This document shows, piece after piece, positions 35,769-43,480 of a DNA stretch of 64,000 nt. Source of the DNA: Achromobacter ruhlandii (GTDB taxonomy: Bacteria > Pseudomonadota > Gammaproteobacteria > Burkholderiales > Burkholderiaceae_B). The stretch spans positions 1 to 64,000 of the forward strand of contig NZ_CADIJL010000032.1 in assembly GCF_902859695.1 (NCBI RefSeq), read 5' to 3'. A program made the translations under genes and the position numbers. The notes beneath the pieces are model-generated. The model searched no databases, had not been told where the DNA came from, and was given only the letters and a program-made list of their open reading frames with translations. Every line of letters begins with the position of its first letter. Position 1 is the first letter of the stretch.

Positions 35769-36183
35769 CCTCATAGCAATTTTTCCGTCGTGTGGAAAAA
35801 CAACATCCACCCAATCTCCAAACACGCGAGAAAAGAGGATAAAGAGAAAAATTAAAATCCACCAACACCCCTACAACAAGACGAAATCTCCCTTTAACGT
35901 CCCATATTTTTACGCCAAATACGAAACCAAAAAGAGGCGGAACTCCGCGTTGGGGATTGTACGCAACTGTTAGACTTCAATCCGTGGTCAAAGCCACAAA
36001 ATAAAAGCCCCAGATCCGCTGCAACGGAACTGGGGCCGACCAAAATGCACGCGCTTACAGGCTGCGGTTCGTGCATCTAGGCGTGGTTTAGATAGCTAAA
36101 CACAATGTGATCGTATTCGGGTCACCTATCCGCTGTCAAACGGCGCCGAGTTCCAAGTAAGCTCCTCTCCAAGGACCCCGCTT
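35769..36183 (+). other. 415-bp AT-rich gap
   Basis: I see no gene here. It contains the minus-strand terminator at 35,997-36,036 and otherwise A-rich low-complexity sequence. Confidence 0.5.
35997..36036 (-). terminator. strong intrinsic terminator, minus strand
   Basis: GCCCCAG and CTGGGGC, with inner CCG/CGG pairs, form a stem on 36,007-36,036. On the minus strand it is followed by TTTTATTTT. It would end the leftward transcript coming from the BRO gene. Confidence 0.8.
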
Positions 36184-36303
36184 ATGGACCTGGACTTTCC
36201 GGTTCGCCGAAAGGTGATTTTCGAGATCAACTTTCGTACGAACGTCCGGATCATGCGAATTCTGAACGGAATGCGCTTCCGGATAGTGATGACCCGCAAG
36301 TGA
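36184..36303 (+). CDS. possible 39-residue peptide
   Basis: ATG at 36,184 after AAGGA at a 9-base distance opens a 39-codon frame (MDLDFPVRRKVIFEINFRTN...), basic and hydrophobic in turn. It shows no similarity I recognise. It may be chance. Confidence 0.25.
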   Translation: MDLDFPVRRKVIFEINFRTNVRIMRILNGMRFRIVMTRK

Positions 36304-36486
36304 TGAAACGCGAGCCGGCGGCTAGCCGTAGAAGTCGCCGGCCGTGTATGACTACGATCCTAGATCAGGCTAGGAGGCAAGCCGCCTGATGCCGCGACAA
36401 CGCGCATTCATCGACCAGCCCCCGCATATCGTCTGAAATTGGGCTTCGCCTGAGCAGCCACGAGAGGCCAAGAGTAGTCTTGCCGC

Positions 36487-36663
36487 ATGCACCCCTGGCC
36501 CTTCGACACCATCACGCCCGAGCGTTGGGCGGCCCTTCCGGACGAGGACAAGGCAATGATCGAGGCATTGACCGCCTCGTTCATTGCCGCGGTGGCGCGC
36601 CAGCGCCAAGTTGATACTCGTGCGCCTGCCTCCGATGACCGCCCCTACCCCGCCCGCCGGTGA
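36487..36663 (+). CDS. possible 58-residue phage protein
   Basis: ATG at 36,487 opens MHPWPFDTITPERWAALPDED, a well-formed amphipathic helical sequence with GC-rich codon choice. It overlaps the end of the minus-strand gene at 36,645 by 19 bases tail to tail. No ribosome-binding site is obvious. Function unknown. Confidence 0.4.
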   Translation: MHPWPFDTITPERWAALPDEDKAMIEALTASFIAAVARQRQVDTRAPASDDRPYPARR

Positions 36664-36938
36664 GCCTTCTCGTATTCCGCGAGCATGGCCACGGCGAAAT
36701 TCAACGACGCCTGCATCGAGGCCAACATCTGCCGCACCGTTTCGATGGGGTCCGTGATCGCCGGCGCAGCCTGGACGTCCCCCGCGCAAACAGCGGGCCT
36801 ACGAATCAACGCCACGCCCTTCGGCAGCCGGCCACGGCGCGCTGCGTTCTTCACCGGCTGCAGGCCGGCAGTAGGTAGATAGGCAACCTCCGGCGCCTGG
36901 GACGCTTGAGCGAATTTTGAGTCGGTGCTAACTTCCAT
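36645..36938 (-). CDS. unrecognised 97-residue phage protein
   Basis: The frame begins MEVSTDSKFAQASQAPEVAY after a GGAAGGAAG ribosome-binding site and ends in an amphipathic helix (IETVRQMLASMQASLNFAVAMLAEYEKAHRRAG region). It lies on the leftward transcript below the BRO antirepressor gene. It could be a small regulatory or anti-host protein; no family is recognised. Confidence 0.55.
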   Translation of the reverse strand: MEVSTDSKFAQASQAPEVAYLPTAGLQPVKNAARRGRLPKGVALIRRPAVCAGDVQAAPAITDPIETVRQMLASMQASLNFAVAMLAEYEKAHRRAG

Positions 36939-36966
36939 TTGTGATTCTTCCTTCCTACAGGGCTTG

Positions 36967-37164
36967 TCACAGACCTAACGCCTCGCTGGTTGCTGCCAGC
37001 GGGGCGTTTCCTATTGGGTCCGCCAGATCAGTATGCCTACCTGGTCCGGAGAGCCAAATTCTTTGTGCGACTTTTTGGTCTCTAACGAGACTGTTCTCAT
37101 GGGCATCACCATCTCGGATGATGTAGGTGCGCGGTGTGCTCACCATGGCCTGGCCACGCCTCAT
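36967..37164 (-). CDS. possible 65-residue protein coupled to BRO
   Basis: Its ATG overlaps the BRO stop as ATGA, which favours translation. It contains TYIIRDGDAHENSLVRDQKVAQRIW. Against it, the last 15 codons run through a terminator-like hairpin at 36,977-37,008. Confidence 0.3.
   Translation of the reverse strand: MRRGQAMVSTPRTYIIRDGDAHENSLVRDQKVAQRIWLSGPGRHTDLADPIGNAPLAATSEALGL
36977..37008. terminator. possible hairpin terminator
   Basis: AACGCCTCGCTGG and CCAGCGGGGCGTT form a 13-bp stem with one wobble and a 6-base loop. T-runs are short on both strands. It lies between the BRO gene and the 97-residue gene. Confidence 0.4.
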
Positions 37165-37919
37165 GCGACATCCTCTTTCCTCAGCAGCGGTAGCACGGCG
37201 GACGACCACTTCACCTGCTGGATCGGCACGCCGGAACCATGCTTCTTGCCGGTGTCATAGATGCGTGCGAAAGATCGTCCGGCGTGCAGCGCCTCCCATT
37301 CGTCGCCGCGCTTGGCCTGCATCCCAGCCTCGGCCAGCAGCAGGTTCACCTTTCGGCCCGATAGGCCGCCCAGCATCTGGCCCAATTCGGTAGGCGTGAA
37401 AAAATGCGCTTCCTGGTGTTCGGCTTCCAGATGGGTGTGACCCAGTTGCTGCAACAGGTTGACCTGCGTGGCGGATATGACAGCCTGGTTGGCGGCAATC
37501 GCGGCCGCGTTCTTGTCGCACCCCAGCAACCGGGCAGCACGAAACAGCGGCGGGAAAGCTCGGGCGGCTTCTGTGACCGACCGCACAGGCGACGCGGCAC
37601 GATAGCCACCGGTCTTCCGGATGGAAGGCAGGACTTCCTCAAACACCCAACGCTCAAACTTCGCGGCCCCTGGTAGAGCACTACTCACAACCAACCGGAA
37701 TAAGTCAGGCTCGTTGATGATGCGGACCTCCTGCACACCGCCTGGCGTAGGCAGGGGGTGGTGCTTTACCACCCCCTTGCAATGCTGCTTGAGGGCATTC
37801 ACGGTATCGGCGTAGCCGAGGGCCACCGCGACATCCTTGCCGACAAACCACGGTTCGCCGCCGATCTCAATCGCGCGGATGGAAAAACCATCCTTCTGGT
37901 AAGGCAGGATCTTGCTCAT
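37161..37919 (-). CDS. BRO-N domain phage antirepressor
   Basis: The 252-residue protein has an N-terminal BRO domain (about 10-105: IRAIEIGGEPWFVGKDVAVALGYAD, EPDLFRLVVSSALPGAAKFERWVFEEVLPSIRKTGGY) and a C-terminal part with FFTPTELGQMLGGLSGRKVN, a KilA-C/Ant-like DNA-binding region. Proteins of this type counteract prophage repressors, like P22 Ant. The ATG at 37,919 follows GGAGA. A TTGACA-N17-TAGTAT promoter lies upstream, overlaid by repressor half-sites, and an Arc-type repressor gene diverges from it. This arrangement supports an antirepressor held silent by the Arc-like protein. Confidence 0.88.
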   Translation of the reverse strand: MSKILPYQKDGFSIRAIEIGGEPWFVGKDVAVALGYADTVNALKQHCKGVVKHHPLPTPGGVQEVRIINEPDLFRLVVSSALPGAAKFERWVFEEVLPSIRKTGGYRAASPVRSVTEAARAFPPLFRAARLLGCDKNAAAIAANQAVISATQVNLLQQLGHTHLEAEHQEAHFFTPTELGQMLGGLSGRKVNLLLAEAGMQAKRGDEWEALHAGRSFARIYDTGKKHGSGVPIQQVKWSSAVLPLLRKEDVA

Positions 37920-37938
37920 TGAAGAGTCTCCGCAACAC

Positions 37939-37999
37939 AAAGCACCGTGCTTTGTTTGCGAAAATACTAGTACCGTGCTTTATTGCTGTCAAGCACGGT
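37939..37999. promoter_or_regulatory. operator/promoter region between BRO and Arc-type genes
   Basis: The element ACCGTGCTT occurs at 37,944, again at 37,972 (28 bases later), and inverted (AAGCACGGT) at 37,991. The first also forms a 15-base palindrome AAAGCACCGTGCTTT at 37,939-37,953. A minus-strand promoter TTGACA (37,987-37,992)/TAGTAT (37,964-37,969), spacing 17, drives BRO. One half-site lies in its spacer, one overlaps its -35, and the palindrome is just downstream. A plausible rightward -10 (TACTAT, 38,004) would give a nearly leaderless message for the repressor. Confidence 0.75.
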
Positions 38000-38019
38000 G
38001 ATGTACTATCCTCCGGGCC

Positions 38020-38682
38020 ATGGCACGTACAGATCCCCAAGTGAATTTCCGAATGCCTGCAGATCTCAAAGAGCGACTTGAGGATGCAGCAAAAAAGCAG
38101 GGCCGCTCCGTCACTCAGGAGATCATCCAACGGCTCGAGCACAGCTTTACGCCTTGGGAGGAAAGGCCCTGGGAAGAGCGCATGGTGACCGACATCAGTC
38201 GAGCCATGCTGAAGCTTTTGACCAAAGACGAATACAGCATGCTGCTGGATCGAGTCAAAGCTGCCGGCGGTGCCGAAACGGTGAATGGGTACGCTCCGGC
38301 GGTCGTTCGATCTGAAGGCGATTTACAGCCGCCTATCCCTGATGGCCCTCGCCTAATGGAGATGGTGGCCAGCCTTCCGCCACCTGAATCCGAGAAAGAC
38401 GCCATTGCAACCCAGCTCGCGCTGGCCGTTCTGCGGATGACTGGGAAGCTTCCCGAACCCTCGTCAGAAGATCTCGTTTTGATCCCAACATCACGCGACG
38501 CGATGCTAAAACCGCTAAGCACGATCGCCGGCATTTTTGAGGGGCGGAACAAGGACAAGTACGGCAACCCCATTCTTGGTGACAACGGAACCCCCTCACG
38601 CACACCCAAGATTCCGGGTCAGAACGCACCAAAGAAAGGGCTAGGCCGCGCGCCAAAGGGCGACAAAGAGCAGAAGGACTGA
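38020..38682 (+). CDS. Arc-family ribbon-helix-helix DNA-binding protein
   Basis: The 220-residue protein begins with an Arc-type ribbon-helix-helix (about 5-42: PQVNFRMPADLKERLEDAAKKQGRSVTQEIIQRLEHS). The beta-strand residues QVNFR would read the operator. The remaining 170 residues are far longer than Arc/Mnt and contain no domain I recognise; the tail is basic (PKKGLGRAPKGDKEQKD). It likely represses the divergent BRO gene and possibly itself. No ribosome-binding site precedes the ATG, in line with a near-leaderless transcript. A strong terminator follows. Confidence 0.82.
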   Translation: MARTDPQVNFRMPADLKERLEDAAKKQGRSVTQEIIQRLEHSFTPWEERPWEERMVTDISRAMLKLLTKDEYSMLLDRVKAAGGAETVNGYAPAVVRSEGDLQPPIPDGPRLMEMVASLPPPESEKDAIATQLALAVLRMTGKLPEPSSEDLVLIPTSRDAMLKPLSTIAGIFEGRNKDKYGNPILGDNGTPSRTPKIPGQNAPKKGLGRAPKGDKEQKD

Positions 38683-38730
38683 CCTCGCACCGGCCCGCCG
38701 AGACCGCTTCCAACATCGACACCCAAAAGC

Positions 38731-38755
38731 AAAGCCGGCAAGTTGCCGGCTTTTT
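38731..38755 (+). terminator. intrinsic terminator after the Arc-type gene
   Basis: AAAGCCGGCA and TGCCGGCTTT form a 10-bp stem around AGT, followed by further T residues (TTTTT in all at 38,751-38,755). A textbook plus-strand terminator. Confidence 0.88.
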
Positions 38756-38873
38756 GTCGTAGGGAAGGTCTGCTATCGAGGCTGCCCGCGATGCCGTCTA
38801 CCCCAAAGACATCAGACAGATTTCATCTGACGGGTGATGACCGTCCACATCGCGAGGTCACCAAGACAGCCTC

Positions 38874-39425
38874 CTAGACTCTCTTCAAATCGACAGACCT
38901 CTTGTGCCGCTCAAGAACTGAGACGAAATCCCAATCGGGCAGCGCCGGCGTCCACGCACGGAATCCGTACATGCGGGCGATGTCAGTGGCTAGGACATGT
39001 CCTCTATAACCTACTAACGCGATTTCTTCACGTGCCCATTCAAGAGTCTGGGGCGGACCACTATGCTTCCAACATGAATAAAGATAGCTGCGATGAAACG
39101 AAACAACTAGAGGGAAGTTGAGTATCTGGGCAGCGAGCGACATTGGCATGTGCCTCAAATCTTCGCCGTCCGGCAGCCCCTCGAAGTCCGGTATCGAGTA
39201 GGACGGCTCCGTCTCATGTTCTGGGTCGTCCAGATATGCATGTATTTCTGTCGCCGCTTCGGCACATGCTACCGCATAGGCCTCCAACTTCACGCAAGTG
39301 GTCAAAGCCGCATTGCGGGAGGCTAGCCGATCACGCCGACGTTGAATGAACCATTGCGCGAGCTGGTTGATCATAGCTGCGGTGAGGCCCGTCCCCAACA
39401 TTTGAATCCACCAGACTTCTACCAT
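38874..39425 (-). CDS. unrecognised membrane-anchored protein
   Basis: The 183-residue protein starts with a hydrophobic segment (MVEVWWIQMLGTGLTAAMINQLAQWFI) followed by a positive cluster RRRDRLASR, so it probably has one membrane anchor with the rest in the cytoplasm. The body has several conserved-looking aromatic patches but no known motif. It stands between the immunity module and two AT-rich genes, in the prophage accessory zone. A superinfection-exclusion or conversion role is possible, but unsupported beyond position and topology. Confidence 0.6.
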   Translation of the reverse strand: MVEVWWIQMLGTGLTAAMINQLAQWFIQRRRDRLASRNAALTTCVKLEAYAVACAEAATEIHAYLDDPEHETEPSYSIPDFEGLPDGEDLRHMPMSLAAQILNFPLVVSFHRSYLYSCWKHSGPPQTLEWAREEIALVGYRGHVLATDIARMYGFRAWTPALPDWDFVSVLERHKRSVDLKRV

Positions 39426-39523
39426 CGCGCCTTCACCTTAAAAAGTTAGCTTTGCGCATGATAAAGCGATTTCATGACGTTTAGGCCGCACTCATTGGCA
39501 GCTGCTGTTTAACCCAGAATGAG

Positions 39524-40048
39524 TTGACGAGAATTCACAGAACCAATCAGAATCTAACCTTCAGAAACCTATCCAACGAAATCGTGAATACTCTACCACC
39601 ACGCCGCACCTACACTGCAGTAGAAATTGCCGACCGATTCCTCCAACATGTCGCAGTTGGGCATCAGTATCTAACACCTGACTTCACGCAGGGAAGTATT
39701 TTTACCGTTGAAGAGACGGGATCCAACTTCTACGCCATACGAACTGAATCTGGGCTGTCACGTCTGTCTATTGACCTTGAACGAGTCCAAGCCGCCTATC
39801 AGTTTCTTCTCGACAACAATGTAGGGCCAAACAACCCTATTGAAATCCGGTCATCCGACGATCTGGACACAGCCGGACCGCTCTGCCGAGCAACGAGACA
39901 AGGCCGACAGAGGACAATTAACTACATTCTTCCCATTCTGGCAGATATGGGCGTGGTTGGTCTCAACGGGCAAACACAACGTAACACGGTTTGGCTTGCG
40001 CCCAGAAACCGAGTTACGCCGCCGCATATCCCAGGGGATCAGTATTAA
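39524..40048 (+). CDS. unrecognised low-GC gene, possible winged-helix protein
   Basis: A 174-residue frame begins at TTG (MTRIHRTNQNLTF); a GTG 66 bases later (NTLPPRRTYTAVEIADRF) is an alternative start. The N-terminal RRTYTAVEIADRFLQ and the C-terminal RQRTINYILPILADMGVVGL stretches look like helix-turn-helix or winged-helix segments. GC content is about 50 percent, far below the phage structural genes. Function unknown. It precedes the gene at 40,383 on the same strand. Confidence 0.55.
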   Translation: MTRIHRTNQNLTFRNLSNEIVNTLPPRRTYTAVEIADRFLQHVAVGHQYLTPDFTQGSIFTVEETGSNFYAIRTESGLSRLSIDLERVQAAYQFLLDNNVGPNNPIEIRSSDDLDTAGPLCRATRQGRQRTINYILPILADMGVVGLNGQTQRNTVWLAPRNRVTPPHIPGDQY

Positions 40049-40382
40049 TTGTGGGTTATATAGTTGCCGCACCGAACCTGCCATGCGCTTACAGTGCACA
40101 GAGACCGTAAGCGCTCTGCCAACGCCCAAACAGCGCAGTGCGTCATCATGTATCTTTTTCGGTCGATGGCGATATTTCCACAACGCTCGCGACGCCCATA
40201 CCTATCTCGCAATACATTTCCTCCTCCCTCAAAGACTGGAGCGTTTTTACCGCATCCAATTTCAAACAACGTGAGCACTCAGAAATATCATAAAAGCGCG
40301 CCCCCCGCCGTTCCACCCACCCCAAAAAGAACATTCGAAACCCAATTTCAAATATTAAAATATCAAATAATACCCAATCATC
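40049..40382 (+). other. 334-bp gap without a convincing gene
   Basis: Short frames on both strands lack ribosome-binding sites and protein-like composition. The last 100 bases are A-rich. I see no terminator or repeat. Confidence 0.4.
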
Positions 40383-41162
40383 ATGGACATACCTAGCGAC
40401 CTAACCACCCCTCATGATTACCATATTCTGAGTGAAGCATTAACCAGGGCGCTTCAAAGCCCTTCTACGAAACAAAAAAAAATCCACAAAAAAACCAAGA
40501 AAAAAATTTATGAAGAATTCCACGTAAAAATCCCAGGTAAATCCAATTACGAATACTGGGAAATAACTGAAGTCCACCAAGACAAAGCATCCATAAAGGC
40601 ATATGGAATTCCTGACCAAGACACTTCCAACCAGAGCTTTGTTTGCTTAACTCGAACCCCAATAACAATTGAGCATCATTTCGCTCTAAGAAAATATAAA
40701 TTCAACTCACCAGCCGACTTTATTTCACACATACGGAAAGGTCAGCACCTCCTAGACTACCATCACGACACAATTGCACAATGGGCATTCAACAAGAAGA
40801 ATCTCCTCCGATCCGGGAGAATAACAGCACTAAAAAAGGCGGTACTTATCGCAAAAACCGAACGGAGCCCAACCATCTCAGTTCAAAGCTTCCTCCCCTC
40901 CAAAAAATGGCTACTCCGCCACCCAGATTACAGCAAATCTTTAATAAGCTGGGAATATGTTCTCAACTCATTGGTTGAAACAAAAGAATTAGAAAAAGCA
41001 AATGGAAACAAATACAATATAACCCCCCGCGCACTCATTACATTGGACAAATACATCCAAGAAACCAGGAGACACAGAAATCAGATCGGGTTTCAAATCC
41101 TTCTAGGGATCCTTTCCGCCGCCATTGCCATCCTTGCCGCCTTTATAGGGCGATTAAAATAA
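40383..41162 (+). CDS. unrecognised AT-rich gene with C-terminal membrane helix
   Basis: The 259-residue protein is lysine-rich, with a basic N-terminal segment (KQKKIHKKTKKKIYEEF), a middle region without known motifs, and a winged-helix-like stretch (WEYVLNSLVETKELEKANGNKY...ITPRALITLDKY). It ends in a single C-terminal transmembrane helix (IGFQILLGILSAAIAILAAFI). It is the most AT-rich gene in the window, a sign of separate origin. Tail-anchored proteins in this prophage position are often exclusion or abortive-infection effectors; that is speculation here. It converges with the lysis cassette. Confidence 0.6.
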   Translation: MDIPSDLTTPHDYHILSEALTRALQSPSTKQKKIHKKTKKKIYEEFHVKIPGKSNYEYWEITEVHQDKASIKAYGIPDQDTSNQSFVCLTRTPITIEHHFALRKYKFNSPADFISHIRKGQHLLDYHHDTIAQWAFNKKNLLRSGRITALKKAVLIAKTERSPTISVQSFLPSKKWLLRHPDYSKSLISWEYVLNSLVETKELEKANGNKYNITPRALITLDKYIQETRRHRNQIGFQILLGILSAAIAILAAFIGRLK

Positions 41163-41322
41163 TAAACGTTTAGCAATCATCACCACGCCGACCGAAGTTA
41201 CAAAGAAACGACTTTCAACCTTTACAACCACCCAGATACATCATGTACTTGTTCTTCAAAAAATTCTCATAGAGGGAATGGAAAAAACTTCTTTTTAGCC
41301 AGCCCGCCAAGTGACGCAGCTA

Positions 41323-41562
41323 CTAGGGCCACGCCCTGACCACAGCCCGATGCCTCGCTGCACACTGCCCATACAAAACAGCTAGCGCCAGATAGCTACG
41401 CGCAAAGTCGTCCCAGCTATCGCTGGTCACCTCGGGCACCGGCGGGCACGGCTGGGCTAGGTTGGCCGGCAGAATTGGCCAGGCGGACGGCTTCGTTGAT
41501 ATGCTGCAGCCGCCCAACGTCAATACGGCAACCAGCAGGCAAAGGACTTTGGACTTCGACAC
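41323..41562 (-). CDS. Rz1-like outer-membrane spanin lipoprotein
   Basis: From GTG at 41,562, the 79-residue product has a lipoprotein signal with lipobox LGGC followed by a proline-containing stretch (STKPSAWPILP, CPPVPE). It is embedded out of frame in the end of the Rz-like gene, as in lambda. It would pair with the inner-membrane spanin to fuse the two membranes at lysis. Confidence 0.8.
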   Translation of the reverse strand: MSKSKVLCLLVAVLTLGGCSISTKPSAWPILPANLAQPCPPVPEVTSDSWDDFARSYLALAVLYGQCAARHRAVVRAWP

Positions 41563-41818
41563 GGGTGTACCTCTCGATGATCTTGGGCGCGGCGGCGCGC
41601 AGCACCGCCATGTTCGCTTCGAATGTGGTGGCGATGGCGGCCAGACGGCCGGTCTGGGCCTTGAACTCATTGAGTTCGGCTAGCGCATGATCGGCGTTGG
41701 CCTTGGCGATGCCGTCGTGGTAGCGGCTGGACCCGTACAGCACCACACCGGCGCCCAGCACCAGCACCACCGCGGCGCCGCCGATCCAGGGCGCGGCCAT
41801 CCTCCAGAACGGGTTCAC
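41417..41818 (-). CDS. Rz-like inner-membrane spanin
   Basis: From GTG at 41,818, overlapping the endolysin stop as GTGA, the 133-residue product has an N-terminal membrane helix (APWIGGAAVVLVLGAGVVLYG) and then a long helical periplasmic region (IAKANADHALAELNEFKAQTGRLAAIATTFEANMAVLRA). This is i-spanin topology. Its 3' half overlaps Rz1 in another frame. Confidence 0.82.
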   Translation of the reverse strand: MNPFWRMAAPWIGGAAVVLVLGAGVVLYGSSRYHDGIAKANADHALAELNEFKAQTGRLAAIATTFEANMAVLRAAAPKIIERYTRVEVQSPLPAGCRIDVGRLQHINEAVRLANSAGQPSPAVPAGARGDQR

Positions 41819-42312
41819 GGCTGCACCTGCGCGACGACCTGGCGATAGAGATCCGGCCAACTGTCCGGCTTGGGCTTGCCCGGCCGCCAGGTGCGCAGGT
41901 ACAGCGCCCATCCAGCGTCAGCGTCACCGATAGTCGGCAGCGCCTTCGGATCGGTCCACAGCAGCAACCGCGCCACACCTGCAGCCAGCACGTCGTCATA
42001 TTCCAGCGCCGCATAGATCGCATCGGGATCGCACGCCACGCTACGGGCCTTGCACAGCACTGCCAGGTGGCCCTTGCTCGCTGGGTGCAGGCATACGCCC
42101 CAGACGCCGCCACGGCTCGCTCTTGAACCTTTTTCGAATTGCCAGAAACCGCGCGCCGGCCCACCGATCTGCCGCCGGTGCTCGAACCGGCTTTCCTGCA
42201 GGCCGATGGCCAGCAACATGACGCGCGACGCAGGCGTATCCATGCGAGCCGGCAGCAACGCCAGCGCCGGCTCGATCGCCCGCTCTACAACCTCTTTCAA
42301 GTCCATGCTCAT
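41815..42312 (-). CDS. putative endolysin (lysozyme/transglycosylase-like)
   Basis: The 165-residue product starts MSMDLKEVVERAIEPAL. It contains LLAIGLQESRFEHRRQIGGPARGFWQFE, where the glutamate in QESRF and the following GPARGFWQFE resemble the catalytic region of phage muralytic transglycosylases. No signal peptide is present, so a holin should release it. Position between holin and spanins and 4-base overlaps on both sides support the role. The exact glycosidase family is uncertain. Confidence 0.72.
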   Translation of the reverse strand: MSMDLKEVVERAIEPALALLPARMDTPASRVMLLAIGLQESRFEHRRQIGGPARGFWQFEKGSRASRGGVWGVCLHPASKGHLAVLCKARSVACDPDAIYAALEYDDVLAAGVARLLLWTDPKALPTIGDADAGWALYLRTWRPGKPKPDSWPDLYRQVVAQVQP

Positions 42313-42752
42313 CCCTCCCCGCCAGTCCGGCGCCACGGCAATAGCGCCAGCACCTCTTTCACCCAAGCCACCACCCCAATTTCCCGAATGCGCGACATCC
42401 ACTGCATATAGGCGCCCAGCACCCACCAGGCCGGCAGGCCCGCGAGCAGCATGCTCGGCCCAAGGACATAGAACCTCGCCAGCGCCAGATCGTCACCGTC
42501 GGCACCATGCCGGGCGAGCCAGGTCATGGCTTCCATCAGGCTGGGCTTCCACGTAAGGACGGCGACCGCCAGCGCTGGCCCGAAGATGAACGAGCAAGCG
42601 ACCGTGCATATCGAGCGCACGGTGAACTCCCTTGAGGTCTTGGGCGGCATGATCAGCAGCCCGAGGATGGCGGCCAGCGCGGCAGGCGCGCCGTAGGCCA
42701 GCGCCACTTTCACCGCGGCGCCGCCGCCGAAGCCGGCAGATGTGGGTTCCAT
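42309..42752 (-). CDS. putative phage holin
   Basis: The 147-residue product has about three to four hydrophobic segments (VALAYGAPAALAAILGLLIM, ICTVACSFIFGPALAVAVL, FYVLGPSMLLAGLPAWWVLGA) and a charged C-terminus. The ATG at 42,752 follows AAGGAA. Position directly before the endolysin gene supports a holin; sequence alone would not identify the family. Confidence 0.7.
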   Translation of the reverse strand: MEPTSAGFGGGAAVKVALAYGAPAALAAILGLLIMPPKTSREFTVRSICTVACSFIFGPALAVAVLTWKPSLMEAMTWLARHGADGDDLALARFYVLGPSMLLAGLPAWWVLGAYMQWMSRIREIGVVAWVKEVLALLPWRRTGGEG

Positions 42753-42799
42753 GCAGAAATTCCTTTGATGGGGTCGCATTGCTGCCTCCCGGATGGACG

Positions 42800-42823
42800 A
42801 AAAAAAGACCGCCGAGGCGGTCT
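42800..42823 (-). terminator. terminator between tail-fibre and lysis genes
   Basis: On the minus strand AGACCGCC-TC-GGCGGTCT is followed by seven T. It ends the tail operon 28 bases after the fibre-assembly gene, so lysis genes need read-through or their own promoter. Confidence 0.88.
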
Positions 42824-42850
42824 ATGAGCGATGTGGATACGGGCGCCTGA

Positions 42851-43471
42851 TCAGCGCAGGGACAGCCAGGCCGGCGCCACGGGGCGCAGATCGGTCGACG
42901 GGAAGCCTTCCGTCTCCGGCCACTGTCGCAGGGAGTGGCGGAACTCCTGCAGCTCCTGGTACTGCTCAGCGCTCAATGTGGTCGGCACAGCGTTTTCTGT
43001 TTCGTCTCGATGACGCTGAACCAGGGCATCGGTGGCATTTAGCTGTGCACCGCGCCAAGCGCGTTCAGTGGCCATCTTTTCCGCCTGCCACGCGGCTTCG
43101 TCACGCACCCAGGCTCCGTCTTTCCAGACGCTCCAGGCGTCGGGCCGGGGATTGGCAGTCAGCCAGGCGGGGATGGGGCCGATGCCGTTGTAGGTTTCAT
43201 CGGCGTGCTGCGCACCGAACGGATACACCGAGCCGTCGCTGGTGCGATACAGCGTTTCGATGCGATGATCCTCTTCCTCGATCCAGCCGTCGCCGGCATC
43301 ATCAGGGCGGTACGCGATGCCGGGCTGCATTTCGGGCGGGACGCGGTCGATGGCGCCACCGGGGATCAGGAACACGCCCGGCTCCAGCGGCGACTCGTCG
43401 GCAATGGTCGGCCCGACCAGGTAGCCATCCGGCCCCAGCTGCGAGACGATTTTGGTTTTCTGGATGTCCAT
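42851..43471 (-). CDS. tail fibre assembly protein
   Basis: The 206-residue product has the layout of phage tail-fibre assembly chaperones: an N-terminal region ending GIAYRPDDAGDGWIEEEDHR, then PDAWSVWKDGAWVRDEAAWQAEK and a helical C-terminus. It lies directly after the fibre gene, the usual position. It would assist trimerisation or attachment of the fibre. Confidence 0.72.
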   Translation of the reverse strand: MDIQKTKIVSQLGPDGYLVGPTIADESPLEPGVFLIPGGAIDRVPPEMQPGIAYRPDDAGDGWIEEEDHRIETLYRTSDGSVYPFGAQHADETYNGIGPIPAWLTANPRPDAWSVWKDGAWVRDEAAWQAEKMATERAWRGAQLNATDALVQRHRDETENAVPTTLSAEQYQELQEFRHSLRQWPETEGFPSTDLRPVAPAWLSLR

Positions 43472-43480
43472 GGATTTCTC

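Noticed and set aside
37033-37260. Plus-strand frame of 75 codons opposite the BRO 3' end
   Set aside because: No ribosome-binding site and it runs through the antisense of a well-supported gene.
40146-40334. Minus-strand 62-codon frame in the 40.05-40.38 kb gap
   Set aside because: No ribosome-binding site and no protein-like pattern.
32610-41300. A phage integrase or Mu-type transposase near the left end
   Set aside because: No frame shows tyrosine- or serine-recombinase motifs or a DDE transposase; the integrase must lie right of the window.
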